44,981 nucleotides of DNA from Akkermansiaceae bacterium (GTDB taxonomy: Bacteria; Verrucomicrobiota; Verrucomicrobiia; Verrucomicrobiales; Akkermansiaceae), in the NCBI GenBank assembly GCA_015062045.1, contig SUVJ01000009.1, positions 1 through 44,981 of the forward strand, read 5' to 3'. Under the pieces are notes generated by a model that was not told the DNA's origin, ran no database searches, and was given only the letters and a program-made list of their open reading frames with translations. Below, piece after piece: positions 9,125-17,429 of the stretch (positions are counted from its first letter, which is position 1; each line of letters begins with the position of its first letter). A program made the translations under genes and the position numbers.

Positions 9125-10566
9125 GGCTGGGCAGGCAGGTTGAAGATGGGTTCCGGCAGTTGCTCTGCTTCATCTTCTCCCACCATGTCGCCAATGTCTT
9201 TAAAGGTGACAAATACAAAGAAGAACAGCAGCAGGAAGATGAAGCCGGTCATAATCCAGTCCAGGAACTTACCGCTCACGGGTTTGCCACGCAACATTTC
9301 ACAAATGCCCAGCACCACGTGCCCGCCATCTACCACCGGCAAGGGTAAGATATTGAGTACAGCTAAGTTGACATTGAGTACCACGGCAAACCACAGCAGC
9401 AAACGCCAACCTACAGAGGCGGGTAACTCCATCATTTTGTACATGTAAGAGCCAATGCCCACGGGGCCGCTCAAGTGCTCCATGCCCACGCTGCTGTCGG
9501 GGGCTATTAATTTATTGAGGGTTGTACCCATCCACCGCAAGCTTTGGCTGACTTGCTGTTGCGGGTTGGGGTATTCAAACTGCACTTGTTTATTGGGGTT
9601 ACCCCAGGCAATACCCAGCATGGGGGTGGCTCCCTGCTTACCTTGCCAGTTGTCGGGCAGGGCGGGGGTAAGGCGCAGGGTGTTACTTTGAGCATCTGCA
9701 CTTTGCACGGTGAGCTCCAGCTCTTGCCCTTTTTCGGACGCTTTGAGTATGGCTACCGGGGAGTAGATGCGCTGCCCGTTGAGGTGGGTGATGGTTTGCC
9801 CCGGCTGCAAGCCTGCTAATGCAGCGGGGGAGTTGGGTACCACGCTGTGCACCATGGATTCTTCTGCCCCGTAGATACCGATTTTGCGCATGGCCGAGCG
9901 TTGCCACCATTGGGTCTCGGGTTGAATGTAAGTTGTTTGGAAATCAAGCGTCACAAAGCTGCCATCCGCTTGCGGGCGGTCTACGGTGATGTTGATTTTA
10001 TCATGTTCACTCAAGGCGATAAGCTCTGTCACACCCTCCATGTTGCCCATCCATTTGGTGACGGGCTGACCATCTATCTTGCGGATGATGTCGCCGAGTT
10101 GCAGCCCGGCCTGTGCAGCGGGGGCGCCATCCACCAAGTAGCCAATCTGAGTGTTCGGTAGCTCTGTTACAGGTTTACCCACACCCCATACAATGCAGGC
10201 AAAGGCATACGCCAGCAACAGGGAAAACAACGGCCCGGCTGCGGCGATGATAACTTTATCTTTGGCTTTAAGCGGTTTGAGGTCTGCCGGCAGCTCTGCC
10301 TTGCCCTCAATGTTCTGCATGTCTTCCAGCTGCGGCAGGGAGACAAAACCACCCGCCGGAATCCACCCCAGCCCCCATTGCACGCCCCATATTTTCTTGC
10401 TCCAAATGGGCTTGCCGAACCATATCTGAAAGCGGTCTATATACGCACCACGCCATTTGCCGGCCAAAAAATGCCCCAGCTCGTGCACAAATATCATTAT
10501 GTTAAAGAACATAATGACGATAAAGATAATCCCTATGGATTGCAGGATTGATAAAAGAGTTTCCAT
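9121..10566 (-). CDS. rseP: Site-2 protease, RseP-like
   Basis: HELGH zinc motif, two PDZ-like regions, NLAVLNILPLPVVDGGHVV. Confidence 0.9.
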   Translation of the reverse strand: METLLSILQSIGIIFIVIMFFNIMIFVHELGHFLAGKWRGAYIDRFQIWFGKPIWSKKIWGVQWGLGWIPAGGFVSLPQLEDMQNIEGKAELPADLKPLKAKDKVIIAAAGPLFSLLLAYAFACIVWGVGKPVTELPNTQIGYLVDGAPAAQAGLQLGDIIRKIDGQPVTKWMGNMEGVTELIALSEHDKINITVDRPQADGSFVTLDFQTTYIQPETQWWQRSAMRKIGIYGAEESMVHSVVPNSPAALAGLQPGQTITHLNGQRIYSPVAILKASEKGQELELTVQSADAQSNTLRLTPALPDNWQGKQGATPMLGIAWGNPNKQVQFEYPNPQQQVSQSLRWMGTTLNKLIAPDSSVGMEHLSGPVGIGSYMYKMMELPASVGWRLLLWFAVVLNVNLAVLNILPLPVVDGGHVVLGICEMLRGKPVSGKFLDWIMTGFIFLLLFFFVFVTFKDIGDMVGEDEAEQLPEPIFNLPAQP

Positions 10567-10577
10567 AATGCACGCAT

Positions 10578-10607
10578 ATTATGCCATGAACCCACCGCAG
10601 CTTGCAA
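10578..10607 (-). promoter_or_regulatory. Putative promoter of rseP
   Basis: Minus strand TTGCAA - 18 nt - CATAAT just upstream of the start codon. Confidence 0.45.
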
Positions 10608-10673
10608 GCCCTCAGCCTGACATAAATGCACATGCCGCGCAACTATTTTGCTACGTGGGGAGAGGCCGAGGGT

Positions 10674-11891
10674 TTACTTCATTTTACGCGCCAAAAGCCC
10701 GGCACCTACCACGGCCAAACCACCGGTAAGGAACACGGCTTGGGGCCCACCCGTGTAAGACCATATCAACCCGCCGATAACGCCGTAGGTGATAGAGGCT
10801 GCATGGTTAATGGCAATACCCGTGTAAATGCAAGGGGTGATGTCTGCACGGCGCTCCCCGCAAATGCGGGCTATATAGGTAGTGCGTGCCATGCCGAGGT
10901 CAAAGAGTATTTTATCTAACACGAAACAGCAGGCTATAACAACCACAGCCCATTGTGCCGATAACAGGGTGGGGGCAAAAGCGTATGCCAAGCAGAGTAC
11001 GGATAATGCCATGCTGTCAAAAATGGTAACACGTTTTTCACCGTATTTTTTTATGCATTTGCCGATGGTGGGCTGGGTAAATAGCCCGATGATGCCGGCT
11101 ATGAGCATAATTTTGCCCACCTGTTCGGGCGGTTGCCCCATAGTGTTGACCAGCAACCAATAGCCGAAGGTGATATAAAGCTGTTTACGGATGCCGTGCA
11201 GGGTTTCTATACCATAATAAACGGCATATTCTCGGCGCAATATGAAGTTCTCCCGGAAACTTTTGCGGCGCGGAAAATCCGGGGCTTTGATGCAAAAGAG
11301 CATGATGGCGGCAATCACGAAAAACACAATCACCAGCACATAGTCCACAGCAAAGTTGTCGTTAAATTGCCACTTGAGCCACACATAACCCGCCCCCAGC
11401 AAGGTGGCGGCTGTGCCTAAAGCGCGCATTTGGCCTAAACGCAGGCTGCGGTTTTCGGGGCGGGCGGTGTGCATCACAATGGAATCCACCGTGCCCATCA
11501 AAATATGTAAGCCTAAACTGGCTGTTACCACGCAGAGACTCAGTTGCCAGATGCCGGCATGCGGCCCCAGGTTCATCATGAAAAAACTACCCACGGCAGC
11601 CAGCAAAACAGATACCGCTGCCAAGCGTACCTCATTCAGGAAAAACAGAGACCCCATCACCAGCAGGCTTAATACACCGGGTAATTCTCGCGGCAACTCC
11701 AAAAAACCGCGCTCTTGAGCGTTGAGCCCTTGTGCGTCGCTCAAGTAGTTGGTAAACAACAGGTCATATACTCCTGCGCCCAGTTGTGCCATAAATAATG
11801 CCGCCAACACTGCCACCATCACCTTGCGTATGCGCGGTGAGTTTTCATCTGTTCGGCTATTCATATCGGGGGGTGTTTGCTTTGCGCTCAA
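10674..11891 (-). CDS. MFS transporter
   Basis: About 12 hydrophobic segments, MFS-like organisation; start overlaps the merR-like stop. Confidence 0.8.
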   Translation of the reverse strand: MSAKQTPPDMNSRTDENSPRIRKVMVAVLAALFMAQLGAGVYDLLFTNYLSDAQGLNAQERGFLELPRELPGVLSLLVMGSLFFLNEVRLAAVSVLLAAVGSFFMMNLGPHAGIWQLSLCVVTASLGLHILMGTVDSIVMHTARPENRSLRLGQMRALGTAATLLGAGYVWLKWQFNDNFAVDYVLVIVFFVIAAIMLFCIKAPDFPRRKSFRENFILRREYAVYYGIETLHGIRKQLYITFGYWLLVNTMGQPPEQVGKIMLIAGIIGLFTQPTIGKCIKKYGEKRVTIFDSMALSVLCLAYAFAPTLLSAQWAVVVIACCFVLDKILFDLGMARTTYIARICGERRADITPCIYTGIAINHAASITYGVIGGLIWSYTGGPQAVFLTGGLAVVGAGLLARKMK

Positions 11892-12397
11892 AGTTCCGAA
11901 TCATCCCAAATGGCCGGCATATCCGGCTCCAGCTTGCCTTCATCCGTCATCATGGTGGGAATAGTGGCAATGCCTTCTCTTGTAAGCAGCGGGAATGCTT
12001 TGTCCGGGTCCTCTCCGTTTGCCATGGCTGTCAAAGCGGCGTTGGCTCCGTCTATAAAGAAATCTACCAATTTAATGCTCTTGGCTATGTTTGCCTGTAA
12101 GTCTAACAGATTCTCACGTGCAGAGGCTAACATCTCCAAACGACGGGGCAGGGATTCGCTCCCCTTGACCGTTAAGTCAAAAAACTCTTTTATCTGAGAG
12201 AGTGTGAGCCTGGCCTGCTTCATGCAAAGCGCTCCAATCAGGCAGCCAATGCTGTCTTCCCCGTAGATTCGTCGCCCGGATTCCGTTCTCTCTACGTGTC
12301 TGATAATCCCCTCTTTCTCGTAGAACCGAAGCGTGTGCACAGAGAGCCCCGTTTTGCGGGACAAGGCTGAAATGGAATAGCGAGCTTTATTGGACAT
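11888..12397 (-). CDS. MerR family transcriptional regulator
   Basis: YSISALSRKTGLSVHTLRFYEKEGIIRHVERTESGRRIYGEDSI helix-turn-helix. Confidence 0.9.
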   Translation of the reverse strand: MSNKARYSISALSRKTGLSVHTLRFYEKEGIIRHVERTESGRRIYGEDSIGCLIGALCMKQARLTLSQIKEFFDLTVKGSESLPRRLEMLASARENLLDLQANIAKSIKLVDFFIDGANAALTAMANGEDPDKAFPLLTREGIATIPTMMTDEGKLEPDMPAIWDDSEL

Positions 12398-12409
12398 GGC
12401 AACCGCAAG

Positions 12410-12446
12410 ATTTAAGCATATTCCCCCCTTAGAGTCAAGACTAACT
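12410..12446 (-). promoter_or_regulatory. MerR-gene promoter with overlapping inverted repeat
   Basis: Minus strand TTGACT - 17 nt - TTAAAT; inverted repeat TTAGTC/GACTcTAA overlaps the -35. Confidence 0.5.
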
Positions 12447-12513
12447 TTAACATTTTTCGGAATCTTTCAAAACTAGCCCGCTGTACATGAAAAAATGCGG
12501 CATTGTTACCCGT

Positions 12514-12963
12514 TTATCGACGGAGCAAATCTGCCGCCTTGCGTGCACAAAATGCCACGCAGCGCTCGCAGGGGCGGGCTGCGTAATAGGCTTGGGTGCG
12601 CTCGTTGGGGCGGGCTCCCTCTTGCAAGCCTTCATCCAAGTGCAACAGCTCACGGCAGGTGAGGGTGCCGAACTCTGCCTTGAAAGACTCCGCCAGCTCT
12701 CTCACCAGAGAGAAGACGACCTCTTTGTCCTCCGGCTCACCGGTGAGGTTGCCCTTGCAGTAGCCGGCCACCATGGTGAGCCCGCTGAAGGCACCACACA
12801 TGCCGCGCATGCGGCCCACCCCGGCACCAAAACCGGCAGAGAGTCGCAAGGCAAGCTCCTCGCTCAACCCTACATCCTCGGCAAATGCTGCAAAGACGGA
12901 TTGCGCGCAGTTATAGCCTTGGTGAAAATAAGCTAATGCTTTTTGTTCTGCCGTGGTACTCAT
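12514..12963 (-). CDS. C-GCAxxG-C-C family protein
   Basis: YNCAQSVFAAF, GFGAGVGRMRGMCGAFSG, TCREL, RPCERCVAFCARKA. Confidence 0.85.
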   Translation of the reverse strand: MSTTAEQKALAYFHQGYNCAQSVFAAFAEDVGLSEELALRLSAGFGAGVGRMRGMCGAFSGLTMVAGYCKGNLTGEPEDKEVVFSLVRELAESFKAEFGTLTCRELLHLDEGLQEGARPNERTQAYYAARPCERCVAFCARKAADLLRR

Positions 12964-12975
12964 GGTGTGGTGTTT

Positions 12976-14910
12976 TTATTTTTTACGGGGCTTTTTGCTG
13001 CCGGCAAACTTGGTGTAAAAGGCATCTGCCTCTTGTCGAGGGGCTCGGTCAAAGCGTTTGCGGAACCCGCCGTCTTTACCGGCTCCTTCATAGCGGTCAA
13101 ACTTTTCGCGGCGTGGGGCAGAGTAACGCTCTGCTCGCTCAAAGCGGCTGCCATGCTCGCGGCGGTCGGCATCCTTGCGGGCGGGGCGGTCAAATTTGTC
13201 GCTGCGGTCTCGGCGGTATGAGTCGGGCGCGTTGGTGCGGCGGTCTCTTACATTGACTCTCGGGCCGGCATCCTGCCCGGGTATGCCTTTGTCCTCTCTT
13301 ATGTTAACCTCATAGCCGCAGATATTGCAGGTAGCAAGTCGCTCGCAGAGCTGCGGGGCGAGCTCCGGCGATACCTCGATGAGTGAGTGCTTAAGGAAAA
13401 TCTTGATATCGCCCACGCTGCCTTTGGGGGCACCGCCCTCGTTGTAAAAGAGCCCGGCGATATCCTTGGGGCGTATGCCGATGAGCTTGCCACCGTTCAT
13501 GAACAAGGTAGTGCTCTCTTGCAGGGTGCTCCAATCGTTACCCTTTTCTGCCATTGGCATGTTGTCTGCGGCTTGCTGCTTGCCGGTATGGCGACCGGGG
13601 CGATCCTCGGGTATGGGGTGCAGCTCGCAACTGCCTTTGCTCACCAAGAGTTCAAACATGGCTGCCATAATTTGCTCGGCAGGCATGTCGATATCCTTGA
13701 GCTCATCGGGCAGTTCTGTGGCTTGGGCTGCTTTTTCAATAATGTCGTCCACCAAAGACTCCCTGCGGGCTTGCTCCACTTGGTGGGCGGTCATGACTTT
13801 TTCTCGCGGCATGCGTATGCCTACAAAGCGTTCTATGCGCCCCAGCAAAGAGAAATCTCTGCGGCCGATGAAGGTGACAGCTTTGCCCTTGCGCCCGGCT
13901 CTTGCCGTGCGGCCGATGCGGTGCACGTAGTCCTCCGGGTCCCGCGGTAATTCAAAGTTTACCACAATGTCTACATCATCAATATCTAAGCCTCGGGCGG
14001 CAATATCCGTTGCCACCAATACATTGAGGTTGCCCTTGCGGAAGGAGTCCATCACGCGCTCGCGCAGACTTTGCGGCATGTCTCCGTGCAGGCGGTCCAC
14101 AGAGTAGCCGCGTGCCAACAATCCGTCCACCACGTCATCCACCACGCGTTTGGTGTTGGCAAATACCAAGCCTCTCTTCATGCGGCCCATTTCGATTAAG
14201 CGGCTCAGTACCTCTATGCGAGAGGAGAACACTACCTCATACACGCACTGCTCGCAGGTGGGCACGGTGAGCACGGGACGCTCGATGCTGATTTCTTGCG
14301 GCTCTGCAGAAAGGCGGTTTATCAACGCCCGAATAGCGGGAGACATGGTGGCAGAGAAGAAAAGCGTTTGGCGGTTAACGGGTAGTTGTGCAACCACACG
14401 GTCAATATCCTCCTGAAAACCCATGTCCAGCATCTCATCCGCCTCATCCAGAATAAGGGTGGAGATATGCTCCGTCTTGAGTTCGCCTTGCTCCATCAGG
14501 TCTATCACGCGGCCGGGCGTGCCTACAACAAATTGTACGCCGCGTTGCAATGCTGCCAGCTGTGGTGCAAAGGAGGTGCCACCGTAAATCGGCACGGCAG
14601 ATACACCATCCAAGAACATGGCCAGCTTGTCTACCTCTCTGCAAATTTGCACCGCAAGCTCACGGGTGGGGGCCAAACACAGCACTTGTACTCCGCGCAC
14701 GGTGGGGTCTATGTTCTCTAACGCCGGTATGGAGAATGCCAGCGTTTTGCCGGACCCGGTGTGCGAGAGCCCCACAATATCTTTACCCTCCAGCGCGGCG
14801 GGGATGGCCTGCTGCTGAATGGGGGAGGGGGCCTCGAATCCGAGCACCTCTATCGCTTCTAAAATTTCCGGGCAAATACCGAGTTCTGCAAATGACATAG
14901 ACGGGCGCAA
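12976..14910 (-). CDS. DEAD-box ATP-dependent RNA helicase with DbpA-type RNA-binding domain
   Basis: SHTGSGKT, PTRELA, DEAD, SAT, HRIGRTARAGRKG; C-terminal IGIRPKDIAGLFYNEGGAPKGSVGDIKIF; basic tail. Confidence 0.93.
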   Translation of the reverse strand: MRPSMSFAELGICPEILEAIEVLGFEAPSPIQQQAIPAALEGKDIVGLSHTGSGKTLAFSIPALENIDPTVRGVQVLCLAPTRELAVQICREVDKLAMFLDGVSAVPIYGGTSFAPQLAALQRGVQFVVGTPGRVIDLMEQGELKTEHISTLILDEADEMLDMGFQEDIDRVVAQLPVNRQTLFFSATMSPAIRALINRLSAEPQEISIERPVLTVPTCEQCVYEVVFSSRIEVLSRLIEMGRMKRGLVFANTKRVVDDVVDGLLARGYSVDRLHGDMPQSLRERVMDSFRKGNLNVLVATDIAARGLDIDDVDIVVNFELPRDPEDYVHRIGRTARAGRKGKAVTFIGRRDFSLLGRIERFVGIRMPREKVMTAHQVEQARRESLVDDIIEKAAQATELPDELKDIDMPAEQIMAAMFELLVSKGSCELHPIPEDRPGRHTGKQQAADNMPMAEKGNDWSTLQESTTLFMNGGKLIGIRPKDIAGLFYNEGGAPKGSVGDIKIFLKHSLIEVSPELAPQLCERLATCNICGYEVNIREDKGIPGQDAGPRVNVRDRRTNAPDSYRRDRSDKFDRPARKDADRREHGSRFERAERYSAPRREKFDRYEGAGKDGGFRKRFDRAPRQEADAFYTKFAGSKKPRKK

Positions 14911-14968
14911 GAATGCACGATATACCCCCTTTTGTAAAGCTTTTTTTTAATTTATTTTGCTCTTTGTG

Positions 14969-15913
14969 TCAGTTTGAAACGGGCTGTATAAGTTGGGAGA
15001 AGTGTTTGTACTCTTGCATGGGCAGGTACATGCTTTCCTGCTCTGTGCAGTGTTGTTGGTTGCGGGCTGCATCGGCATGTGTTATCGACTGTGCATCAAG
15101 TTGTCCGATTGTTTTACCGGAGGCATCGTAAAAGCTGATGGTAGTTTTATGTGCCCGCAAGCCCGGTATATTGCCTGAGAATGCCAGTGGTTTGCATTGG
15201 CGCAGCAGGCGGCAAAGCTTTTGGGTTTCTGCCGGGGTTAATTTACGTATCCAAACAGCGGAAAACATGTTGCTGAGTGTGTACACCTCTGCTGTTTTGC
15301 AGTTACGCAGCAGGGCGTGTAAGTCTTTCACCGCTTGGCGGTGTTGTTGGGTTGCTGCCTCATGTTGCTGCTTGGTGGAAACGGTGTTTTCCTGGTATAC
15401 AATACGCTTCCAGCGGCGGTAGTTTTCATCGCTCAAAGCCAAGTAAGCACCCGGTGCATAGCCGTCTTTGCTGACCATGCTTTCCGGGCATAACAGAACC
15501 GTGTCGTGGTAGAGGCATTTGCCTTTTCTGTCTCGCAGCACCAGCTCAGTGCGCTCTGTTGCGGGAGTAATCGGTTGAATACTCGTGTCGTTCTTGACCG
15601 GGTGGTAGGTGGCTTTGAACAGAAGCATGCGCAGGGTTTCCTGCTCCTTGGGGTGCAAGCGGATTGTGCGTTTGTGCTGTGTGCCGCTTCGGGTGGTATG
15701 CTGTTCTAAAGAGATGCTTGCGGCATCTATGGCAGCATGCAGTATTTGTTTGCGGTATTCGTGGCTGGTTGTCTCTTTAGCCTGAATTTCCTCCCATGTG
15801 TATAAGCTGTCTTTGCCCCACTCCGGCTGTTCATTCTGTTGCAGAGCACACCCGCAAAGGCAGAGCGCGGCTATATGAGCCATGGCGAATTGTGAGAACT
15901 TGATGCATATCAT
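14969..15913 (-). CDS. Lipoprotein with two copies of an unknown domain
   Basis: Lipobox LCLCGC; internal repeat LHPKEQETLRMLL / LTPAETQKLCRLL. Confidence 0.65.
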   Translation of the reverse strand: MICIKFSQFAMAHIAALCLCGCALQQNEQPEWGKDSLYTWEEIQAKETTSHEYRKQILHAAIDAASISLEQHTTRSGTQHKRTIRLHPKEQETLRMLLFKATYHPVKNDTSIQPITPATERTELVLRDRKGKCLYHDTVLLCPESMVSKDGYAPGAYLALSDENYRRWKRIVYQENTVSTKQQHEAATQQHRQAVKDLHALLRNCKTAEVYTLSNMFSAVWIRKLTPAETQKLCRLLRQCKPLAFSGNIPGLRAHKTTISFYDASGKTIGQLDAQSITHADAARNQQHCTEQESMYLPMQEYKHFSQLIQPVSN

Positions 15914-16413
15914 CGGATGGCTCCTTTTTCTATTTTTTCTTTGTGTTGCCTGACTCTGTCAATCAGTTTTCGCCATTGAGCGTACTCCTCGTCCGTCAAA
16001 ACAAATCGCCCCAAAGGGTAACTGCCGTCCGGGTCTGCCTCGCTTTTCTTAACAACGTCTAATTCATCCAAAGAGATGATAACGTTTTTACCCTTAAAAC
16101 ATACCCCGATGAATACAGACGGGTCAATTTCCACGTCCATATTGGTATCACACGGGCGCATGGCGGCTACCAGTCGGCGCATGGTTGCTGCCTCCGTCGG
16201 CGTTAAATGGGCAATGTATTCTGAGTCCTCCTCCCAGTCAGCAATAATCAAATACATCTCTGTACATGTGCTCGCCGCTTGTTGTAATAGCTTTAACTCC
16301 GCTGCGTTGTTTTCGATGGAGGCTCCTATTTCATCCTGCTCCTCCTCATGGGCCTTTATCCCCATTGCGCTTACCCAACATATACCGAGCATTATGGCCA
16401 ATAAATTTTTCAT
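15910..16413 (-). CDS. Secreted protein with one copy of the same unknown domain
   Basis: Signal peptide; LTPTEAATMRRLVAAM...RFVLTDEEYAQWRKLIDRV; overlaps the next gene by 4 nt. Confidence 0.65.
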   Translation of the reverse strand: MKNLLAIMLGICWVSAMGIKAHEEEQDEIGASIENNAAELKLLQQAASTCTEMYLIIADWEEDSEYIAHLTPTEAATMRRLVAAMRPCDTNMDVEIDPSVFIGVCFKGKNVIISLDELDVVKKSEADPDGSYPLGRFVLTDEEYAQWRKLIDRVRQHKEKIEKGAIR

Positions 16414-16490
16414 ACACTATTGTTAACTCACTTCATTGTAATGTCCGCGAAAAAAATTGCAAGTTTTTTTCCCTTCAAGGGTATAAACAA

Positions 16491-16517
16491 TTAAACCTGC
16501 CTATCAGGCAGGTTTAA
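16491..16517 (-). terminator. Hairpin downstream of tRNA-Arg
   Basis: TTAAACCTGCC-TATCA-GGCAGGTTTAA, perfect 11-bp stem. Confidence 0.65.
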
Positions 16518-16522
16518 TGATA

Positions 16523-16594
16523 TAGCCCCGGCGGGAATCGAACCCACATCGAAGGTACCGGAAACCTTTGTCCTATCCATTGAACGACGGAGCC
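16523..16594 (-). tRNA. tRNA-Arg (CCG)
   Basis: GGCTCCG/CGGGGCT acceptor; anticodon loop TTCCGGT on AAGGT/ACCTT stem; GTGGG-TTCGATT-CCCGC T arm. Confidence 0.9.
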
Positions 16595-16733
16595 ATGTGC
16601 CATAAACGGCAACGCAGGGTATGATGTCAGATTGTGTTGCGATTGTCAAGCTACGAATGAGGCAGAGGGGGTAAAGTGGGCAAAATTCTGTGTCACCATC
16701 GAGACGATAATTTGTGAATTGACGGATTTACAA

Positions 16734-16791
16734 AGTATGTGGAGTGTAGCAGTTTGCCCACTCGTCGTGGGTTCGAATCCCCTACATACCA
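16734..16791 (+). pseudogene. tRNA-like remnant (5' and 3' ends, anticodon arm missing)
   Basis: GTATGT...ACATAC can close an acceptor; TCGTGGGTTCGAATCCC T-arm-like sequence; no anticodon stem-loop. Confidence 0.5.
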
Positions 16792-16862
16792 AAGTACGCA
16801 AAACAAAAACGGCACATCTAACGATGCACCGTTTTTTGTTTTGAGAGCGGATGATGGGATTC
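16749..16862. repeat. tRNA 3'-half + terminator cassette, copy 1
   Basis: GCAGTTTGCCCACTCGTCGTGGGTTCGAATCCC (16749-16781) plus GCAAAACAAAAACGGCACATCTAACGATGCACCG...GAGAGCGGATGATGGGATTC (16798-16862). Confidence 0.8.
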
Positions 16863-16877
16863 TACCCGCGCCCCTCG

Positions 16878-16955
16878 CCCTTGCCGGTGGCAAGGGTTCC
16901 CGACAGGAGGTGTCCTGTCGGCTCGGGGCCAAACTGCTCGCTTGCTCGCAGTTTG
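16878..16955. repeat. Array of three adjacent hairpins
   Basis: CCCTTGCC-GGT-GGCAAGGG (16878-16896); CCGACAGGA-GGTG-TCCTGTCGG (16900-16921); CAAACTGC-N10-GCAGTTTG (16930-16955). Confidence 0.8.
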
Positions 16956-17058
16956 CCCACTCGTCGTGGGTTCGAATCCCTTGTGCACAAGCATGCAAAA
17001 CAAAAACGGCACATCTAACGATGCACCGTTTTTGTTTTGAGAGCGGATGATGGGATTC
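16948..17058. repeat. tRNA 3'-half + terminator cassette, copy 2
   Basis: Same two blocks as copy 1 at 16948-16980 and 16995-17058; the second runs into an intact tRNA-Gly. Confidence 0.8.
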
Positions 17059-17113
17059 GAACCCACGACATCAACCTTGGCAAGGTTGCGCTCTACCACT
17101 GAGCTACATCCGC
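17042..17113 (-). tRNA. tRNA-Gly (GCC)
   Basis: GCGGATGTAGCTCAGTGGTAGAGCGCAACCTTGCCAAGGTTGATGTCGTGGGTTCGAATCCCATCATCCGC; anticodon GCC. Confidence 0.95.
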
Positions 17114-17139
17114 ATGGAGGCTTGCGCCTTGTTATGGAG

Positions 17140-17211
17140 AGCGGATGATGGGATTCGAACCCACGACATCAACCTTGGCAAGGTTGCGCTCTACCACTGA
17201 GCTACATCCGC
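17140..17211 (-). tRNA. tRNA-Gly (GCC), second identical copy
   Basis: Same sequence as 17042-17113 with a different 26-nt spacer. Confidence 0.95.
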
Positions 17212-17429
17212 GTTATTTTATGTGGTAAGTGTCTGCCTTGGCGGCGAGGACGGGGACATTATACACGATTGGAGGAAGGAGTCAAGCCCTTTTTTGTGAA
17301 AAATGTGAGATTTTTTGCAAAGACGGAGAAAATAGCCGGGCAATAAGCTGTGTATCAAGCAAAATGAGGGAGCAAAAAAAGTTTTGGCTTGCAAGCCGGT
17401 GTGTAGCTTGCTAAACTGCGGGCGTAGTT

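Noticed and set aside
16749-17058. CRISPR-like or toxin-antitoxin locus
   Set aside because: Only two copies at ~200 bp spacing, clearly tRNA/terminator derived, with no cas or toxin genes nearby.
16693-17099. Short ORFs across the tRNA cluster (e.g. MHACAQGIRTHDEWANCEQ..., MVERNLAKVDVVGSNPIIRSQ...)
   Set aside because: Translations of tRNA genes and tRNA-derived repeats, not real proteins.
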